From assembly GCF_002294985.1 (NCBI RefSeq), contig NZ_NSGE01000002.1:310001-374000 (forward strand): 64,000 nucleotides of DNA, read 5' to 3'. This document shows positions 8,492 through 18,584 of this stretch, piece by piece. Each line of letters opens with the position of its first letter. Within the stretch, counting starts at the first letter, position 1. Origin of the DNA: Mesorhizobium sp. WSM3862. GTDB lineage: Bacteria; Pseudomonadota; Alphaproteobacteria; Rhizobiales; Rhizobiaceae. The notes beneath the pieces were generated by a model, which saw only the letters and a program-made list of their open reading frames with translations, made no database searches and was not told where the DNA came from. Position numbers and translations under genes: made by a program.

Positions 8492-10081
8492 GCGCGCCTC
8501 CAAGCGAAGCGCCGCCATTGAGCGACAGGCCGATCGGCCCGTCCTGATAGAGCGACGCCGGCGTGAACTTGAGGTCGTTTGCGACGGAGAGCGGAGTGTC
8601 GGCCTGCGCCAGCACATCGCGTTCGAGATCGATGCCGGGCGCCAGCTCGGTCACCATCAGCCCGGCCTGGGTCAGCTTCATCACACAGCGTTCGGTGACA
8701 TAGGTGATGTCCTGGCCTTGCGCGACCGCGCGCTTGCCGGAGAAGGAGATGTGCTCGACCTCCTCGACGATCTTTTTCACCTTGCCTTCCTGGTCGATGC
8801 TGAGGGCGCCGTTCGCCAGCGAAAGCTTGGCGCCAGCATTGAAGAAGCCGGAGAAGACGATCTTCTTCGCCCGCGCGGTGATATCGACGAAGCCGCCGGC
8901 GCCGGCCGTCACATGCGGTCTCGCCGAAAGCTTCGACACGTTGACCGAGCCGTGGCGGTCGATCTGCAGGAAGGACAGGAGCGAGGCGTCAAAGCCGCCG
9001 GCCTGGAAATAGATGAACTGGTGCGGCGAGGGCATGATCGCCTCGGCATTCGAGGCGCAGCCGAACTTGAAGTCGAGCAGCGGCACGCCGCCGACCGCGC
9101 CCTGCTCGATCACCCAGGTGACCTTGCCGTGCTGGCCTTCCTCGAGAAGAATGCGCGGCACGTTGGCGGAGATGCCGAAGCCGATATTGACGGCCATGCC
9201 GTCGCGCAACTCCATGGCGACGCGGCGCGCGATCACCTTCTGGATGTTCATCTCCGGGGTGCGGAAGGTGGAGAGCGGCCGGAAGATCTCGCCCGAGATC
9301 GCCGGGTCGTAAGCCGTCTGCGTCGTCTGCAGCTGATCGGGCGCGACCACGATATGGTCGACCAAGACGCCGGGCACGCGCACATCGTGCGGCTTGAGGG
9401 TTCCGTTCTCGACGATGCGCTTAACCTGCGCAATGACGATGCCGCCATTGTTGCGGGCAGCCAATGCCTGTTCGAGACCGCCGAGATAGGCGCCCTCATG
9501 CTCGTAGGTGAGGTTGCCGCGCTCGTCGGCGGAGGTGGCGCGGATGATCGAGACGTTGGGGACGACGGCGCGGAAATAGAGCCACTCCTCGCCGTCGAAC
9601 TGCTGCACCGAGACGATCGGCTCGCTGGCGGCGGCGTTCATGGCGCAGCCCTGGTGGCGAGGGTCGGCGAAAGTGTCGAGGCCGACCTTGGTCAGCACGC
9701 CGGGACGCTTGGCGGCCGCCTCGCGATGCATGTCGAAGAGGATGCCGGAGGGCACGTTGTAAGCCGCGACCGAGTCGTCGCCGATCATCTGCCAGATCCG
9801 CGGCGGCTCGGCGGAGGAGGGGCCTGACGGATACGAGCCGCAGAGCGTGCGTTTGAGCAGGCCAGGCTTGGCGAGATGGTCGATGCCCTTGATGCCGTAC
9901 ATGTCGCCAGCGGCGATCGGGTGCAGCGTGGTGATCGCTCTCGGATGCCCTTCCGCATCGAAGCGCTCGCCGATCGCGGCGAGCACGGCGTCGGGGCAGC
10001 CGAGGCCGCTCGAGGACGACACCGAGACAACCATGCCGTCCTTGATCAGGCTGGCGGCATGCGCTGCCGTGACGAGCTTCA

Positions 10082-10082
<1 letters not shown>
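8484..10082 (-). CDS. Fused acyl-CoA:acetate/3-ketoacid CoA-transferase
   Basis: A 532-residue protein with the alpha and beta halves of a family I CoA-transferase in one chain (YdiF / propionate CoA-transferase type). The N-terminal glycine-rich SSSGLGCPDAVLAAI belongs to the alpha half. The beta half has WVIEQGAVGGVPLL, whose Glu is the expected covalent CoA carrier. The start was placed at MKLVTAAHAA because it forms an ATGA overlap with the oxidoreductase gene; an upstream in-frame extension is not supported. It would activate an organic acid as its CoA thioester, using acetyl- or succinyl-CoA as donor. Confidence 0.92.
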
Positions 10083-12147
<2,065 letters not shown>

Positions 12148-12182
12148 ATCCGTGCTTCCCCCGTGTCCGGTGTTAGAATTTA

Positions 12183-12196
12183 TTGGAACGTTCTAA
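12183..12196. promoter_or_regulatory. LacI-type operator, left (TTGGAACGTTCTAA)
   Basis: A near-perfect palindrome centred on AACGTT, the central CG step typical of LacI/PurR family operators. It sits 36-49 bp upstream of the lacI-type start, within an AT-richer stretch, in a good position for autorepression. It shares TATTGGAACGTTC with the second site 152 bp away. Confidence 0.75.
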
Positions 12197-12336
12197 ACAT
12201 TGCGTCAAACCGGAGTCAACTGGGAATCATGTTGATTTCGAAAAATTGATCGGTCTCTAGAGAACGCATGGGCTTAGGACCGCGATGCTGCGTTGGATCG
12301 CTTCAGCCGCGGGGATCATAAAGGTTCTTGATTTAT

Positions 12337-12348
12337 TGGAACGTTCCA
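12337..12348. promoter_or_regulatory. LacI-type operator, right (TGGAACGTTCCA)
   Basis: A perfect 12-bp palindrome, preceded by TTTAT exactly as in the left site. It lies 30 bp upstream of the DUF993 ATG. The two sites are about 15 helical turns apart, so repressor-mediated looping across the divergent promoter is possible. The assignment to the adjacent LacI protein rests on proximity and motif type. Confidence 0.8.
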
Positions 12349-12377
12349 TCTATAGGCTGCCGCAGAGGGAGAGTTCG

Positions 12378-13532
12378 ATGGACATCATCCTGCCTGCGAA
12401 GAATGGCGATCGTGTCGGCTACCGGCTGGTCGGCCAACCGGCGCAGCCCATCATCGGCGCGGATTTCCCGCGCGTCGCCTATGCCGCTGCCCATGTCGTC
12501 GCCAACCCCTTCGCCATGACCGATCCCTGGTCGCGGCCGGCGGTCGACTGGGACAAGACCATGGCGTTCCGTCATCACCTGTGGCGGCTCGGCTTCCGCA
12601 TCGCCGAGGCGATGGACACCTCGCAGCGCGGCATGGGTTTCGACTGGGCGAGCGCGAAAGAACTGATCCGGCGCTCGATCGCCGAGGCGCGCACGGTGAA
12701 AGGCGCCGATCTCGCTTCCGGCGCCGGCACCGACCATCTGGCGCCGGCCGCGGCAAAGTCGCTGGACGATGTGATCCGAGCCTATGAGGAGCAGTTCGCC
12801 TTTATCGAAGGCGGGGGCGGCAAGGCGATCATGATGGCAAGCCGCGCGCTGGCGGCCGTGGCCAAAGGCCCGGACGACTATGCCCGCGTCTACGACCGCA
12901 TCCTCGGCCAAGCCTCCGGCAAGGTGATCCTGCACTGGCTGGGCGACATGTTCGATCCGGCGCTCAAGGGCTATTGGGGCAGCAATGATTTCGATACCGC
13001 CCTGGACACCGTGGTCGCCATCATCGAGCGGCACGCCGACAAGGTCGAAGGCATAAAGATATCGCTGCTCGACGCCCATAAGGAGGTGCTGCTGCGCGAC
13101 CGCTTGCCTGAAGGCGTGGTGATGTTCACGGGTGACGATTTCAACTATCCGGAGCTGATCGCGGGGGACGGCAAGAGGCACTCGCATGCGCTGCTCGGCA
13201 TCTTCGATGCCATCGCCCCGGTGGCCAACGCAGCGTTGGCCAGGCTCGCCGAGGGCGACCGGGCCGGCTATGACGCGCTGATGGCGCCGACCGTGCCGCT
13301 GTCGCGCAAGATCTTCGAAGCCCCGACGGAATTTTACAAGGCAGGCATCGTCTTCATGGCCTGGCTGAATGGCCACCAGGATCATTTCACTATGGTCGGC
13401 GGCATGCAGTCGGCGCGCGGCATCTGCCACTACGCCGATGTCTTCCGTCTCGCCGATCAGGCGGGATTGCTGGCCGATCCAGATCTCGCCGTCGCCAGGA
13501 TGAAAGCGCTTTGCGCCGTCTCGGGCGTCTGA
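12378..13532 (+). CDS. DUF993 family protein (DHDPS/NAL aldolase superfamily)
   Basis: A 384-residue protein that I recognise as the DUF993 group, a divergent branch of the dihydrodipicolinate synthase / N-acetylneuraminate lyase superfamily. Class I aldolases of this fold cleave or dehydrate keto acids through a Schiff-base Lys; VEGIKISLLD (about 228-237) supplies the likely Lys. The start was set at ATGGACATC behind GAGGGAGAG; an in-frame extension upstream would cross the operator. It is transcribed divergently from the LacI-led operon under a perfect operator. I infer an aldol or dehydratase step on a ketosugar or keto-acid intermediate. No member's exact reaction is known to me. Confidence 0.85.
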   Translation: MDIILPAKNGDRVGYRLVGQPAQPIIGADFPRVAYAAAHVVANPFAMTDPWSRPAVDWDKTMAFRHHLWRLGFRIAEAMDTSQRGMGFDWASAKELIRRSIAEARTVKGADLASGAGTDHLAPAAAKSLDDVIRAYEEQFAFIEGGGGKAIMMASRALAAVAKGPDDYARVYDRILGQASGKVILHWLGDMFDPALKGYWGSNDFDTALDTVVAIIERHADKVEGIKISLLDAHKEVLLRDRLPEGVVMFTGDDFNYPELIAGDGKRHSHALLGIFDAIAPVANAALARLAEGDRAGYDALMAPTVPLSRKIFEAPTEFYKAGIVFMAWLNGHQDHFTMVGGMQSARGICHYADVFRLADQAGLLADPDLAVARMKALCAVSGV

Positions 13533-13696
13533 GAGGGTCGCCTCTCGCTTCCCTGCCGCTGGCGAAAATTGTAACCCTGATATCGGGCTTGGACCGGCAG
13601 CAGTCGAACTTCAACTGGAGGAGGTTGGCACCGCGGTCGTGGACCATCATTAGGCCGGCCGATCGGCAGTAGCGGCATGTTCCCGCAGGCCGAGGT

Positions 13697-13876
13697 CTAG
13701 ACCCCAGTGGCTTTGCGAGAAATCCGCTTCAACCGGTGCGGATCGATCTGCGGTTCTGTGTCGATGAGCTTCTGCCTCGAACGATTGATCACATCTCGCG
13801 TTTGGGCGAGGAGTTTCCTGTCGCTCTCGGCTTGAAGAGGGCGCGGACGCGGATTGTCGGGAAATCGGTCTCGCAT
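13697..13876 (-). CDS. Small hypothetical basic protein (59 aa)
   Basis: A 59-codon ATG ORF preceded by GGAG seven bases before the start (GGAGACGCGTC-ATG). The product is rich in Arg, Lys, Asp and Gln, with a helical stretch SDRKLLAQTRDVINRSRQK and a basic C-terminus (HRLKRISRK). It has no membrane segment. I do not recognise a family. It lies in a gene-poor gap downstream of tRNA-Val on the same strand. The Shine-Dalgarno signal and plausible amino-acid composition are the only support, and a chance ORF cannot be excluded. Confidence 0.4.
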   Translation of the reverse strand: MRDRFPDNPRPRPLQAESDRKLLAQTRDVINRSRQKLIDTEPQIDPHRLKRISRKATGV

Positions 13877-13999
13877 GACGCGTCTCCGGTCTTGGTTCAG
13901 ACGGGAGCGCGGTCGCTGTCTCTCAGCCGCCGGCGTCCTTTGCTAGTTGCCGACGATGAAGGTGAACTCGCGAGCGTCAGATCAGTTGCACTGCGGGCG

Positions 14000-14182
14000 T
14001 CAGAGATCTTCTGGGCCTTGCCGGAATATCCAGGCTCCCTCTCGGGCCGATTGCAATTCGCTGCGGATCCGTCGCGCTTGTTGCCGTTCGGCGTCGACTT
14101 CGGCTCGAAGCCGATACCGCTCGGCGCGCAATTTGATGGAATCTTTATAGACCTTCCAGAGACGGTCGTCGTCTTCGGCCAT
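14000..14182 (-). CDS. Small hypothetical coiled-coil-like protein (60 aa)
   Basis: A 60-codon ORF starting MAEDDDRLWKVYKD, with GGGGA about nine bases upstream. The middle (LRAERYRLRAEVDAERQQ) has a heptad-like pattern of charged residues and Leu/Ile, so a helical coiled coil is likely. A longer version starting at 14281 is possible but Pro/Arg-rich and less convincing. No known family is recognised. It lies between tRNA-Val and the other small ORF, on the same strand. It may be a genuine small protein or a remnant of a larger decayed gene. Confidence 0.4.
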   Translation of the reverse strand: MAEDDDRLWKVYKDSIKLRAERYRLRAEVDAERQQARRIRSELQSAREGAWIFRQGPEDL

Positions 14183-14308
14183 TGCAGCCAGTCCCCATTG
14201 GCGTGCAACGGAACGCGTCCGCTTTGGTTCCGGGGTCGCGGTTGGAAATCTTCGCCCCGGAGTTTCTGTGCCAATCGGCACATTGCGTTAGCTAAGTTAT
14301 TGAAAGGA

Positions 14309-14383
14309 TGGTGGGCGTGACAAGGATTGAACTTGTGACCCCTGCAATGTCAATGCAGTGCTCTCCCGCTGAGCTACACGCCC
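14309..14383 (-). tRNA. tRNA-Val (anticodon GAC)
   Basis: The minus strand folds as a full cloverleaf. The acceptor stem is GGGCGTG/CACGCCC, the D-arm is AGCTCAGCGGGAGAGC, the anticodon stem-loop is CTGCA-TTGACAT-TGCAG, and the T-loop is TTCAATC. CCA is encoded at the 3' end. The anticodon GAC (14349-14351 on the plus strand) reads GUC/GUU valine codons. All stems are fully paired. Confidence 0.97.
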
Positions 14384-14482
14384 ATCCGAAGCCGCGCATA
14401 CACCATTTTTGGTCCGGCGCGTCAATAGCAGGAACAAGAAAAGAAAGCTCCGTTTGCCGCAGCGGCGGAAGCGCCAATGCCC

Positions 14483-14579
14483 AAAGCGCGTCGCGTCGAA
14501 ACGGGTTCGAGTGACGCGCTTAGATCTTTGTTTAGTTGATGTCGTTTTCCCAGCCGCTGCGCCGTTTTGGACGACATGC
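14483..14579. repeat. Two-hairpin intergenic repeat, family A, copy 2
   Basis: It has the same plan as 1554-1653: AAGCGCGTC ... GACGCGCTT, then TAGATCTTTGTTTAG, then a second palindrome ATGTCG ... CGACAT enclosing a CAGCCGCTGCGCCGTTTTGG segment. It lies in the gap downstream of cpdR and upstream (minus sense) of tRNA-Val. It may serve as a weak terminator for cpdR, but its spread at unrelated sites argues for a mobile palindrome. Confidence 0.7.
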
Positions 14580-14597
14580 GTCGGCCGGAAAAACCCT

Positions 14598-14960
14598 TTA
14601 GGCCGCCTGAAGCATCTTCTCGACCTCGTTGACGAGATCGCGCAGATGGAACGGCTTCGACAGCACCTTGGCGTCCTTGGGCGCCTTGGAATCCGGATTG
14701 AGCGCGACGGCAGCGAAGCCGGTGATGAACATGACCTTGAGGTCCGGATCAATCTCGGTGGCGCGGCGGGCAAGCTCGATGCCGTCCATCTCCGGCATGA
14801 CGATGTCGGTCAGAAGCAGCGAAAAAGGCTCCTCGCGCAGCCGCTCATAGGCGCTGGCGCCGTTGTCGAAATCGCTCACCTGGTAGCCGGCGCGTTCCAG
14901 CGCCTTGACGAGGAACCGGCGCATATCGTCGTCGTCTTCCGCCAGAAGAATGCGTGCCAT
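14598..14960 (-). CDS. cpdR: Single-domain response regulator CpdR
   Basis: A 120-residue receiver domain with no output domain. The acidic pocket is AEDDDD (7-12), the phospho-acceptor Asp52 is in LLLTDIVMPEMDG, and the conserved Lys102 is in SKPFHLRDL. The sequence is nearly identical to CpdR of Sinorhizobium and Caulobacter as I remember it. In those organisms unphosphorylated CpdR recruits ClpXP to degrade cell-cycle and developmental proteins, and it is phosphorylated through CckA-ChpT. It diverges from the N-formylglutamate amidohydrolase gene, a neighbour I recall from other Rhizobiales. The upstream region contains GTTAACCATC and GTTTACC elements that could be cell-cycle regulator contacts. 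Confidence 0.95.
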   Translation of the reverse strand: MARILLAEDDDDMRRFLVKALERAGYQVSDFDNGASAYERLREEPFSLLLTDIVMPEMDGIELARRATEIDPDLKVMFITGFAAVALNPDSKAPKDAKVLSKPFHLRDLVNEVEKMLQAA

Positions 14961-15125
14961 CGTATCCCGTCCGAATCACCCGCCCCAAGCCTGCCGCCGG
15001 GCAAGCCCGTTAACCATCCTGTATATGAGGAGGAGACGGTAAACATCAAGTGAACGTTGGCCTTGTCGCGACCACTTCGACTGTGCGTTTCGCGGGGCTG
15101 AAATGCTGGACATGCCGGGCGCAAG

Positions 15126-16067
15126 ATGGCAGTTTCGCATCATGATGCAGTGCTTCGTCCTGGTTCGTTCAAATTGAAGACGGCAGCCGAGGATTTTTCG
15201 GTCACACCACCCTTCGAAATCCGATCGGGCGCCGAGCAACGCGTAGCTTTCCTGTTCAACTCGCCGCATAGCGGCCGCCATTATCCCGAGCGCTTCCTGG
15301 CCATGGTGCGGCTCGACCGCAACGCCATACGCCGCTCGGAGGATTGCTATGTCGATGAACTGTTCGGCGGCGCCGTCGCGCTCGGCGCGCCGATGCTGGC
15401 GGCAAATTTCCCGCGCGCCTATCTCGACGTCAACCGCGAACCGTGGGAACTCGATCCGCGCATGTTCGCGGAGCCGGTGCCGTCCTTCTGCAATATCCGT
15501 TCGGCCCGCGTCGCGGGCGGGCTGGGCACCGTGCCGAAGCTGGTGGGAGAGGGGCTCGACATCTATCCCGGGCGTCTGCCGCTTTCCGAGGCCGTGGGAC
15601 GCATAGAGGCCGTCTACAAGCCCTATCACGAGACGCTGAAGCGGCTCTTGACCAGGACCCACGCCAGATTCGGCTATGCCGTGCTGATCGACTGCCATTC
15701 GATGCCGGCCAGCGTCCGGGTCGGCGACAATGGCGCGCGGCCGGACTTCATCATCGGCGATCGTTTCGGCATTTCCGCCAGCGCGGCTCTAACCGAGAGG
15801 GCGATCGGCCTGCTCACCGGAATGGGCTACGCTGTCGCGCATAACAAGCCTTATGCCGGCGGCTTCATAACCGAGCATTACGGGCGGCCGGCGCGTCATC
15901 TCCACGCGCTGCAGATCGAGGTCAATCGCGGGCTCTACATGAACGAGCGGACATTCCAGAAATCGGCCGGCTTCGACGCTTTAGCCGACGACCTGACGCG
16001 GTTTTCGGCCGAACTGATTTCGATGCCCGGCCATCATTTCCTCGACCTGCCGCTCGCCGCCGAATGA
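15126..16067 (+). CDS. N-formylglutamate amidohydrolase family protein
   Basis: A 313-residue member of the FGase (HutG-like) family, metal-dependent hydrolases that release formate or an amine from N-acyl amino acids. Family motifs are visible: FNSPHSGRHYP near 41-51, YVDELFGG near 75, DVNREPWELDPRMF near 101, and IDCHSMP near 188, which supply the metal-binding His/Asp/Glu residues. It has no signal peptide. There is no hut operon nearby, so a role in histidine breakdown is not supported by context. It is monocistronic between cpdR (divergent) and the mmgR sRNA (convergent). Confidence 0.9.
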   Translation: MAVSHHDAVLRPGSFKLKTAAEDFSVTPPFEIRSGAEQRVAFLFNSPHSGRHYPERFLAMVRLDRNAIRRSEDCYVDELFGGAVALGAPMLAANFPRAYLDVNREPWELDPRMFAEPVPSFCNIRSARVAGGLGTVPKLVGEGLDIYPGRLPLSEAVGRIEAVYKPYHETLKRLLTRTHARFGYAVLIDCHSMPASVRVGDNGARPDFIIGDRFGISASAALTERAIGLLTGMGYAVAHNKPYAGGFITEHYGRPARHLHALQIEVNRGLYMNERTFQKSAGFDALADDLTRFSAELISMPGHHFLDLPLAAE

Positions 16068-16090
16068 CGGCGGCGCTGGGAACCGCGGCT

Positions 16091-16124
16091 AAAAAAAAGA
16101 CCGCATCGTTTTCACGACACGGTC
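16091..16124 (-). terminator. Intrinsic terminator of mmgR
   Basis: On the minus strand GACCGTGTCGT pairs with ACGATGCGGTC (11 bp, two wobble pairs) across a GAAA tetraloop and is followed by eight T residues. No protein-coding gene runs into it on this strand, which is what first points to a small RNA here. Confidence 0.92.
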
Positions 16125-16177
16125 GAAGTCTAGGGAGGAAACGCCCAAGGAGGGCATGGACAGGATAAGCTGTCCGA
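16091..16177 (-). ncRNA. mmgR: mmgR sRNA (alpha-r8 family; Rfam 'suhB' RNA)
   Basis: A trans-acting small RNA of about 87 nt on the minus strand. A 5' hairpin is formed by GGACAG/CTGTCC, then a small stem GCCC/GGGC. The single-stranded TTTCCTCCCT (complement of 16132-16141) is the signature I remember for alpha-r8 RNAs. The transcript ends in a strong terminator. In Sinorhizobium this RNA limits polyhydroxybutyrate granule accumulation and is bound by Hfq. Its position just upstream of an inositol-monophosphatase-fold gene matches the origin of the 'suhB RNA' name. The 5' end is estimated from the promoter and may be off by several bases. Confidence 0.88.
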
Positions 16178-16182
16178 GAACA

Positions 16183-16210
16183 AAAGTATTGTGCGATGCA
16201 CAAATGTCAA
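16183..16210 (-). promoter_or_regulatory. mmgR promoter with internal inverted repeat
   Basis: On the minus strand a consensus -35 TTGACA (16205-16210) is followed at 16 bp by TACTTT (16183-16188), which places the start near 16177. The spacer contains a perfect inverted repeat TTGTGC-ATC-GCACAA that would overlap RNA polymerase and could be an operator. In Sinorhizobium mmgR is induced by nitrogen limitation; whether this repeat is the responsible site is unknown. Confidence 0.65.
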
Positions 16211-16371
16211 TCGACTTCAGGCTTTTTTAATTCAATATGATGTGCAAATCCGGTTTCGGCGCCTGACGTGTGACTTTGAGGCAACAGGCGAGGGCGCCTG
16301 ACCCGGTTTTACGCTCCGGTCCGACAAGAAGACAGCGGCTGCGAGATGGTTGCCGCAACGGGGAGAGTGGT

Positions 16372-17145
16372 TTGGATATCAGCATCGACTTCATGCGGCG
16401 CATCGCGCGTGCCGCCGCCGCCGAGACCTTGCCTCGCTTCCGCAGCCAGGCCGCAGTCGCCAATAAGCTGGCGGAGAGCTTCGATCCGGTGACGGAGGCC
16501 GATCGCGAGGCCGAGCGGGCGATCCGGGCGCTTATCTCGGCGGAGTATCCCGACCACGGCATCCTCGGCGAGGAGCATGGCAGCGAGAACATTTCGAGCC
16601 GGCATGTCTGGGTCATCGACCCGATCGACGGCACACGCGCCTTCATTTCCGGCCTGCCGGTCTGGGGAACGCTGGTCGGACTGACGATCGACGGCGATGC
16701 CGTAGCCGGCCTGATGTCGCAGCCCTTCACCGGCGAGCTGTTTTATGCCAATGCCTCCGGCTCGCATTACGAAGGCCCGGGTGGCCCGCGCAGGCTCGCG
16801 ACGCGCAAGACGACGCAGCTTTCGCAGGCGACCCTGTTCACCACCACGCCGGCGCTGTTCAAGGGCGCGGCGCGCAACCGCTATGACGCGTTCGAGAAAC
16901 AGGTGCAGCTCGCCCGCTACGGCACCGACTGCTACGCCTTCGCCATGGTGGCGGCGGGCAGCGTCGATATCGTCGCCGATCCGGGTTTGAAACCCTACGA
17001 CATCGTGGCGCTGATCCCGATCATCGAGAAGGCGGGCGGCGTCGTCACCACCTTCGAAGGCGGGCCGGCGGAAAACGGCGGCGACATATTGGCGGCGGCG
17101 ACGCCGGAGTTGCACGCCGCGGCAATGGCGGCGCTGCGCGGCTGA
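16372..17145 (+). CDS. hisN: Histidinol-phosphatase, inositol-monophosphatase fold (HisN-type)
   Basis: A 257-residue Mg-dependent phosphatase. Metal ligands appear in LGEEHG (about 65-70), DPIDGTRAFISG (about 83-94) and DPGLKPYDIVAL near 203. The RAF following DPIDGT is typical of the HisN histidinol-phosphatase subgroup, which removes phosphate from L-histidinol phosphate in histidine synthesis. The start is placed at TTG (16372) behind GGGGAGAG, giving MDISIDFMRR. An ATG at 16270 would add 34 uncharacteristic residues and lies only 60 bp from the mmgR promoter. No other his genes are adjacent. Confidence 0.85.
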   Translation: MDISIDFMRRIARAAAAETLPRFRSQAAVANKLAESFDPVTEADREAERAIRALISAEYPDHGILGEEHGSENISSRHVWVIDPIDGTRAFISGLPVWGTLVGLTIDGDAVAGLMSQPFTGELFYANASGSHYEGPGGPRRLATRKTTQLSQATLFTTTPALFKGAARNRYDAFEKQVQLARYGTDCYAFAMVAAGSVDIVADPGLKPYDIVALIPIIEKAGGVVTTFEGGPAENGGDILAAATPELHAAAMAALRG

Positions 17146-17165
17146 TCCGCGGCGTCGTTCCGTGA

Positions 17166-18122
17166 TCAGGCAGCGTCGCCGGTTCCCGGAACAAAAGCAT
17201 CGAAGGCCGCCAGGAGCTGCTCGCGAAAGAGATCCCTCTCCTGCAGGATCTCATGATGCGCGCCGTCGATCATCAACAACGAGCCGACACGCAGCCGTCT
17301 GGCATAGGATTCGACCGCCTTGGTCGAGACCACCTGGTCGGCGCCGGCGCCGACGATCAGCGTCGGTACCTGGATCCTTGCCATGAAATCGCGGTCGCTG
17401 ACCGCCTCCGCGGCTGCGGCGGCGGCCTTCAGCCAGCGGATGGTCGGACCACCGAGTCCAAGGTGGGGCCAGGCCCTGTAAATGTCGGTATTGCGCCGGT
17501 AGCGCTCCGGGTCGGACGTCACCTTGTTCATTTCGAAGGGCGTCGGCAATTTCGGGCGCGGCCCCCAGGCGGCATAGAGGCGGCCGAGGCCCAGCGCGCA
17601 GAACACCGCGCAGACGCGCCTTATGGTGGCGATCGAAACCCGCAAGTCGGGCACGGCCAGGAAAGGCGCGATCAGCACCATGCGTCGCACCCGGTTGACC
17701 ATCGACGGCGAGGCAAGCAGCGCGATCACCGCTCCCGTCGAATGGGCGAGGATGTAATAGGGGCCGCGGCAATCGGGCAGCACGATCTCCTCGAAGAACT
17801 GCTCGAGATCACGGGTGTAGTCGCGGAAGCTGCGGACATAGCCGCGCTGCCGGTCGCGCAGCAGGCGGCTGGAATCGCCCTGGCCGCGCCAGTCGAGGGT
17901 GGCGACGCCGAATCCGCGGTTGGCGAGATCGCGGATGGTCTCGAAATATTTCTCGATGCACTCGTTGCGGCCGGTCAGCAGCACCACCGTGCCCTGGAGC
18001 GGGCGGGCGACGGCGGCGAAAACGCCGTAGCGGATCTTCCTGCCGTCGCGGGTGGTGAAGAAGCCGCCGGCAGCGTTCTGCGGCGGCGGATTGCCCTCAG
18101 TCAGATAGAAAAGGTCCGTCAT
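17166..18122 (-). CDS. Alpha/beta hydrolase (lysophospholipase / monoacylglycerol lipase-like)
   Basis: A 318-residue serine hydrolase. The nucleophile elbow is LAHSTGAVIAL (Ser near 129), the acid is probably in GAGADQVVS near 268, and the His is in IDGAHHEI near 297. The segment ATLDWRGQGDSSRL is the family's DxRGxGxS motif, as in PldB-like lysophospholipases. It has no signal peptide. The start is MTDLFYLTEG; an upstream extension is arginine-rich and not family-like. It is convergent with hisN, 20 nt apart, and no specific substrate is evident. Confidence 0.88.
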   Translation of the reverse strand: MTDLFYLTEGNPPPQNAAGGFFTTRDGRKIRYGVFAAVARPLQGTVVLLTGRNECIEKYFETIRDLANRGFGVATLDWRGQGDSSRLLRDRQRGYVRSFRDYTRDLEQFFEEIVLPDCRGPYYILAHSTGAVIALLASPSMVNRVRRMVLIAPFLAVPDLRVSIATIRRVCAVFCALGLGRLYAAWGPRPKLPTPFEMNKVTSDPERYRRNTDIYRAWPHLGLGGPTIRWLKAAAAAAEAVSDRDFMARIQVPTLIVGAGADQVVSTKAVESYARRLRVGSLLMIDGAHHEILQERDLFREQLLAAFDAFVPGTGDAA

Positions 18123-18448
18123 TCGGCGCTTCGTTGATTGCTTCTTGCCCGAGCGGGCCAGGCGTCGCCACGGTGATAGACGCCCATGCGCCAAAAGCAA
18201 AGGTCCGGGATGCGCGCTTTCCTGAACGGGAAGGCCGGAAGCACCTGCGGCGCGCTTCCGGCCTCTGTCGATCCGGGAGGAAGGGACGTTACACCCGGTC
18301 GGCCTCGTCGCGGCGCACCGATCGAGGCGCCGCATATCCGTATTGTCGACTGCAGCCTAGCGAGCCCAGGCTGAACGGATGCCGAAGCCTCGGTTCATCT
18401 GGCGTTCATCGAGCGAAAAAATCGAAGGGAAAGTTGGTGCGCGAAGTT
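18123..18448. other. Gene-free interval upstream of the hydrolase and heat-shock genes
   Basis: About 325 bp between the divergent hydrolase and sHsp genes. Frames on either strand are open for parts of it, but the translations are arginine/serine-rich with no motif and no ribosome binding site. It presumably holds the hydrolase promoter. I see no convincing gene. Confidence 0.5.
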
Positions 18449-18477
18449 CTTGAAATGGGCTTTTCCGCTTCCCAAAT
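18449..18477 (+). promoter_or_regulatory. RpoH (sigma-32)-type heat-shock promoter
   Basis: CTTGAA (18449-18454) is separated by 16 bp from CCCAAAT (18471-18477), a good fit to the heat-shock consensus CTTGAA-N13-17-CCCxAT. It predicts a start near 18485 and a leader of about 100 nt in front of the sHsp gene. Confidence 0.7.
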
Positions 18478-18484
18478 GGAGGTT

Positions 18485-18584
18485 GCGGCCGCCGATGTCG
18501 GGGCCGCTGGCCTATCCGGAACGCCTTTCGAGGGTTTCGTACCGGGTCAAACGCAAACCATGTTGCTCAACAGGAGAACACATC
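18485..18584 (+). promoter_or_regulatory. ROSE-like RNA thermometer leader
   Basis: The 100-nt leader of the small heat-shock gene ends with TTGCTC (18563-18568) directly facing the Shine-Dalgarno AGGAGA (18572-18577) across a four-base loop. The U(U/C)GCU box pairing with the ribosome binding site is the defining 3' element of ROSE thermometers, which are found in front of rhizobial sHsp genes. A GC-rich hairpin lies further 5' (GCGGC ... GCCGC). Heating would open the last stem and allow translation. Confidence 0.65.

Noticed and set aside
13736..14320. A 194-codon plus-strand frame in the gap before tRNA-Val
   Set aside because: No ribosome binding site and no motif, and its 3' end runs into tRNA-Val. 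The two minus-strand small ORFs look more protein-like.
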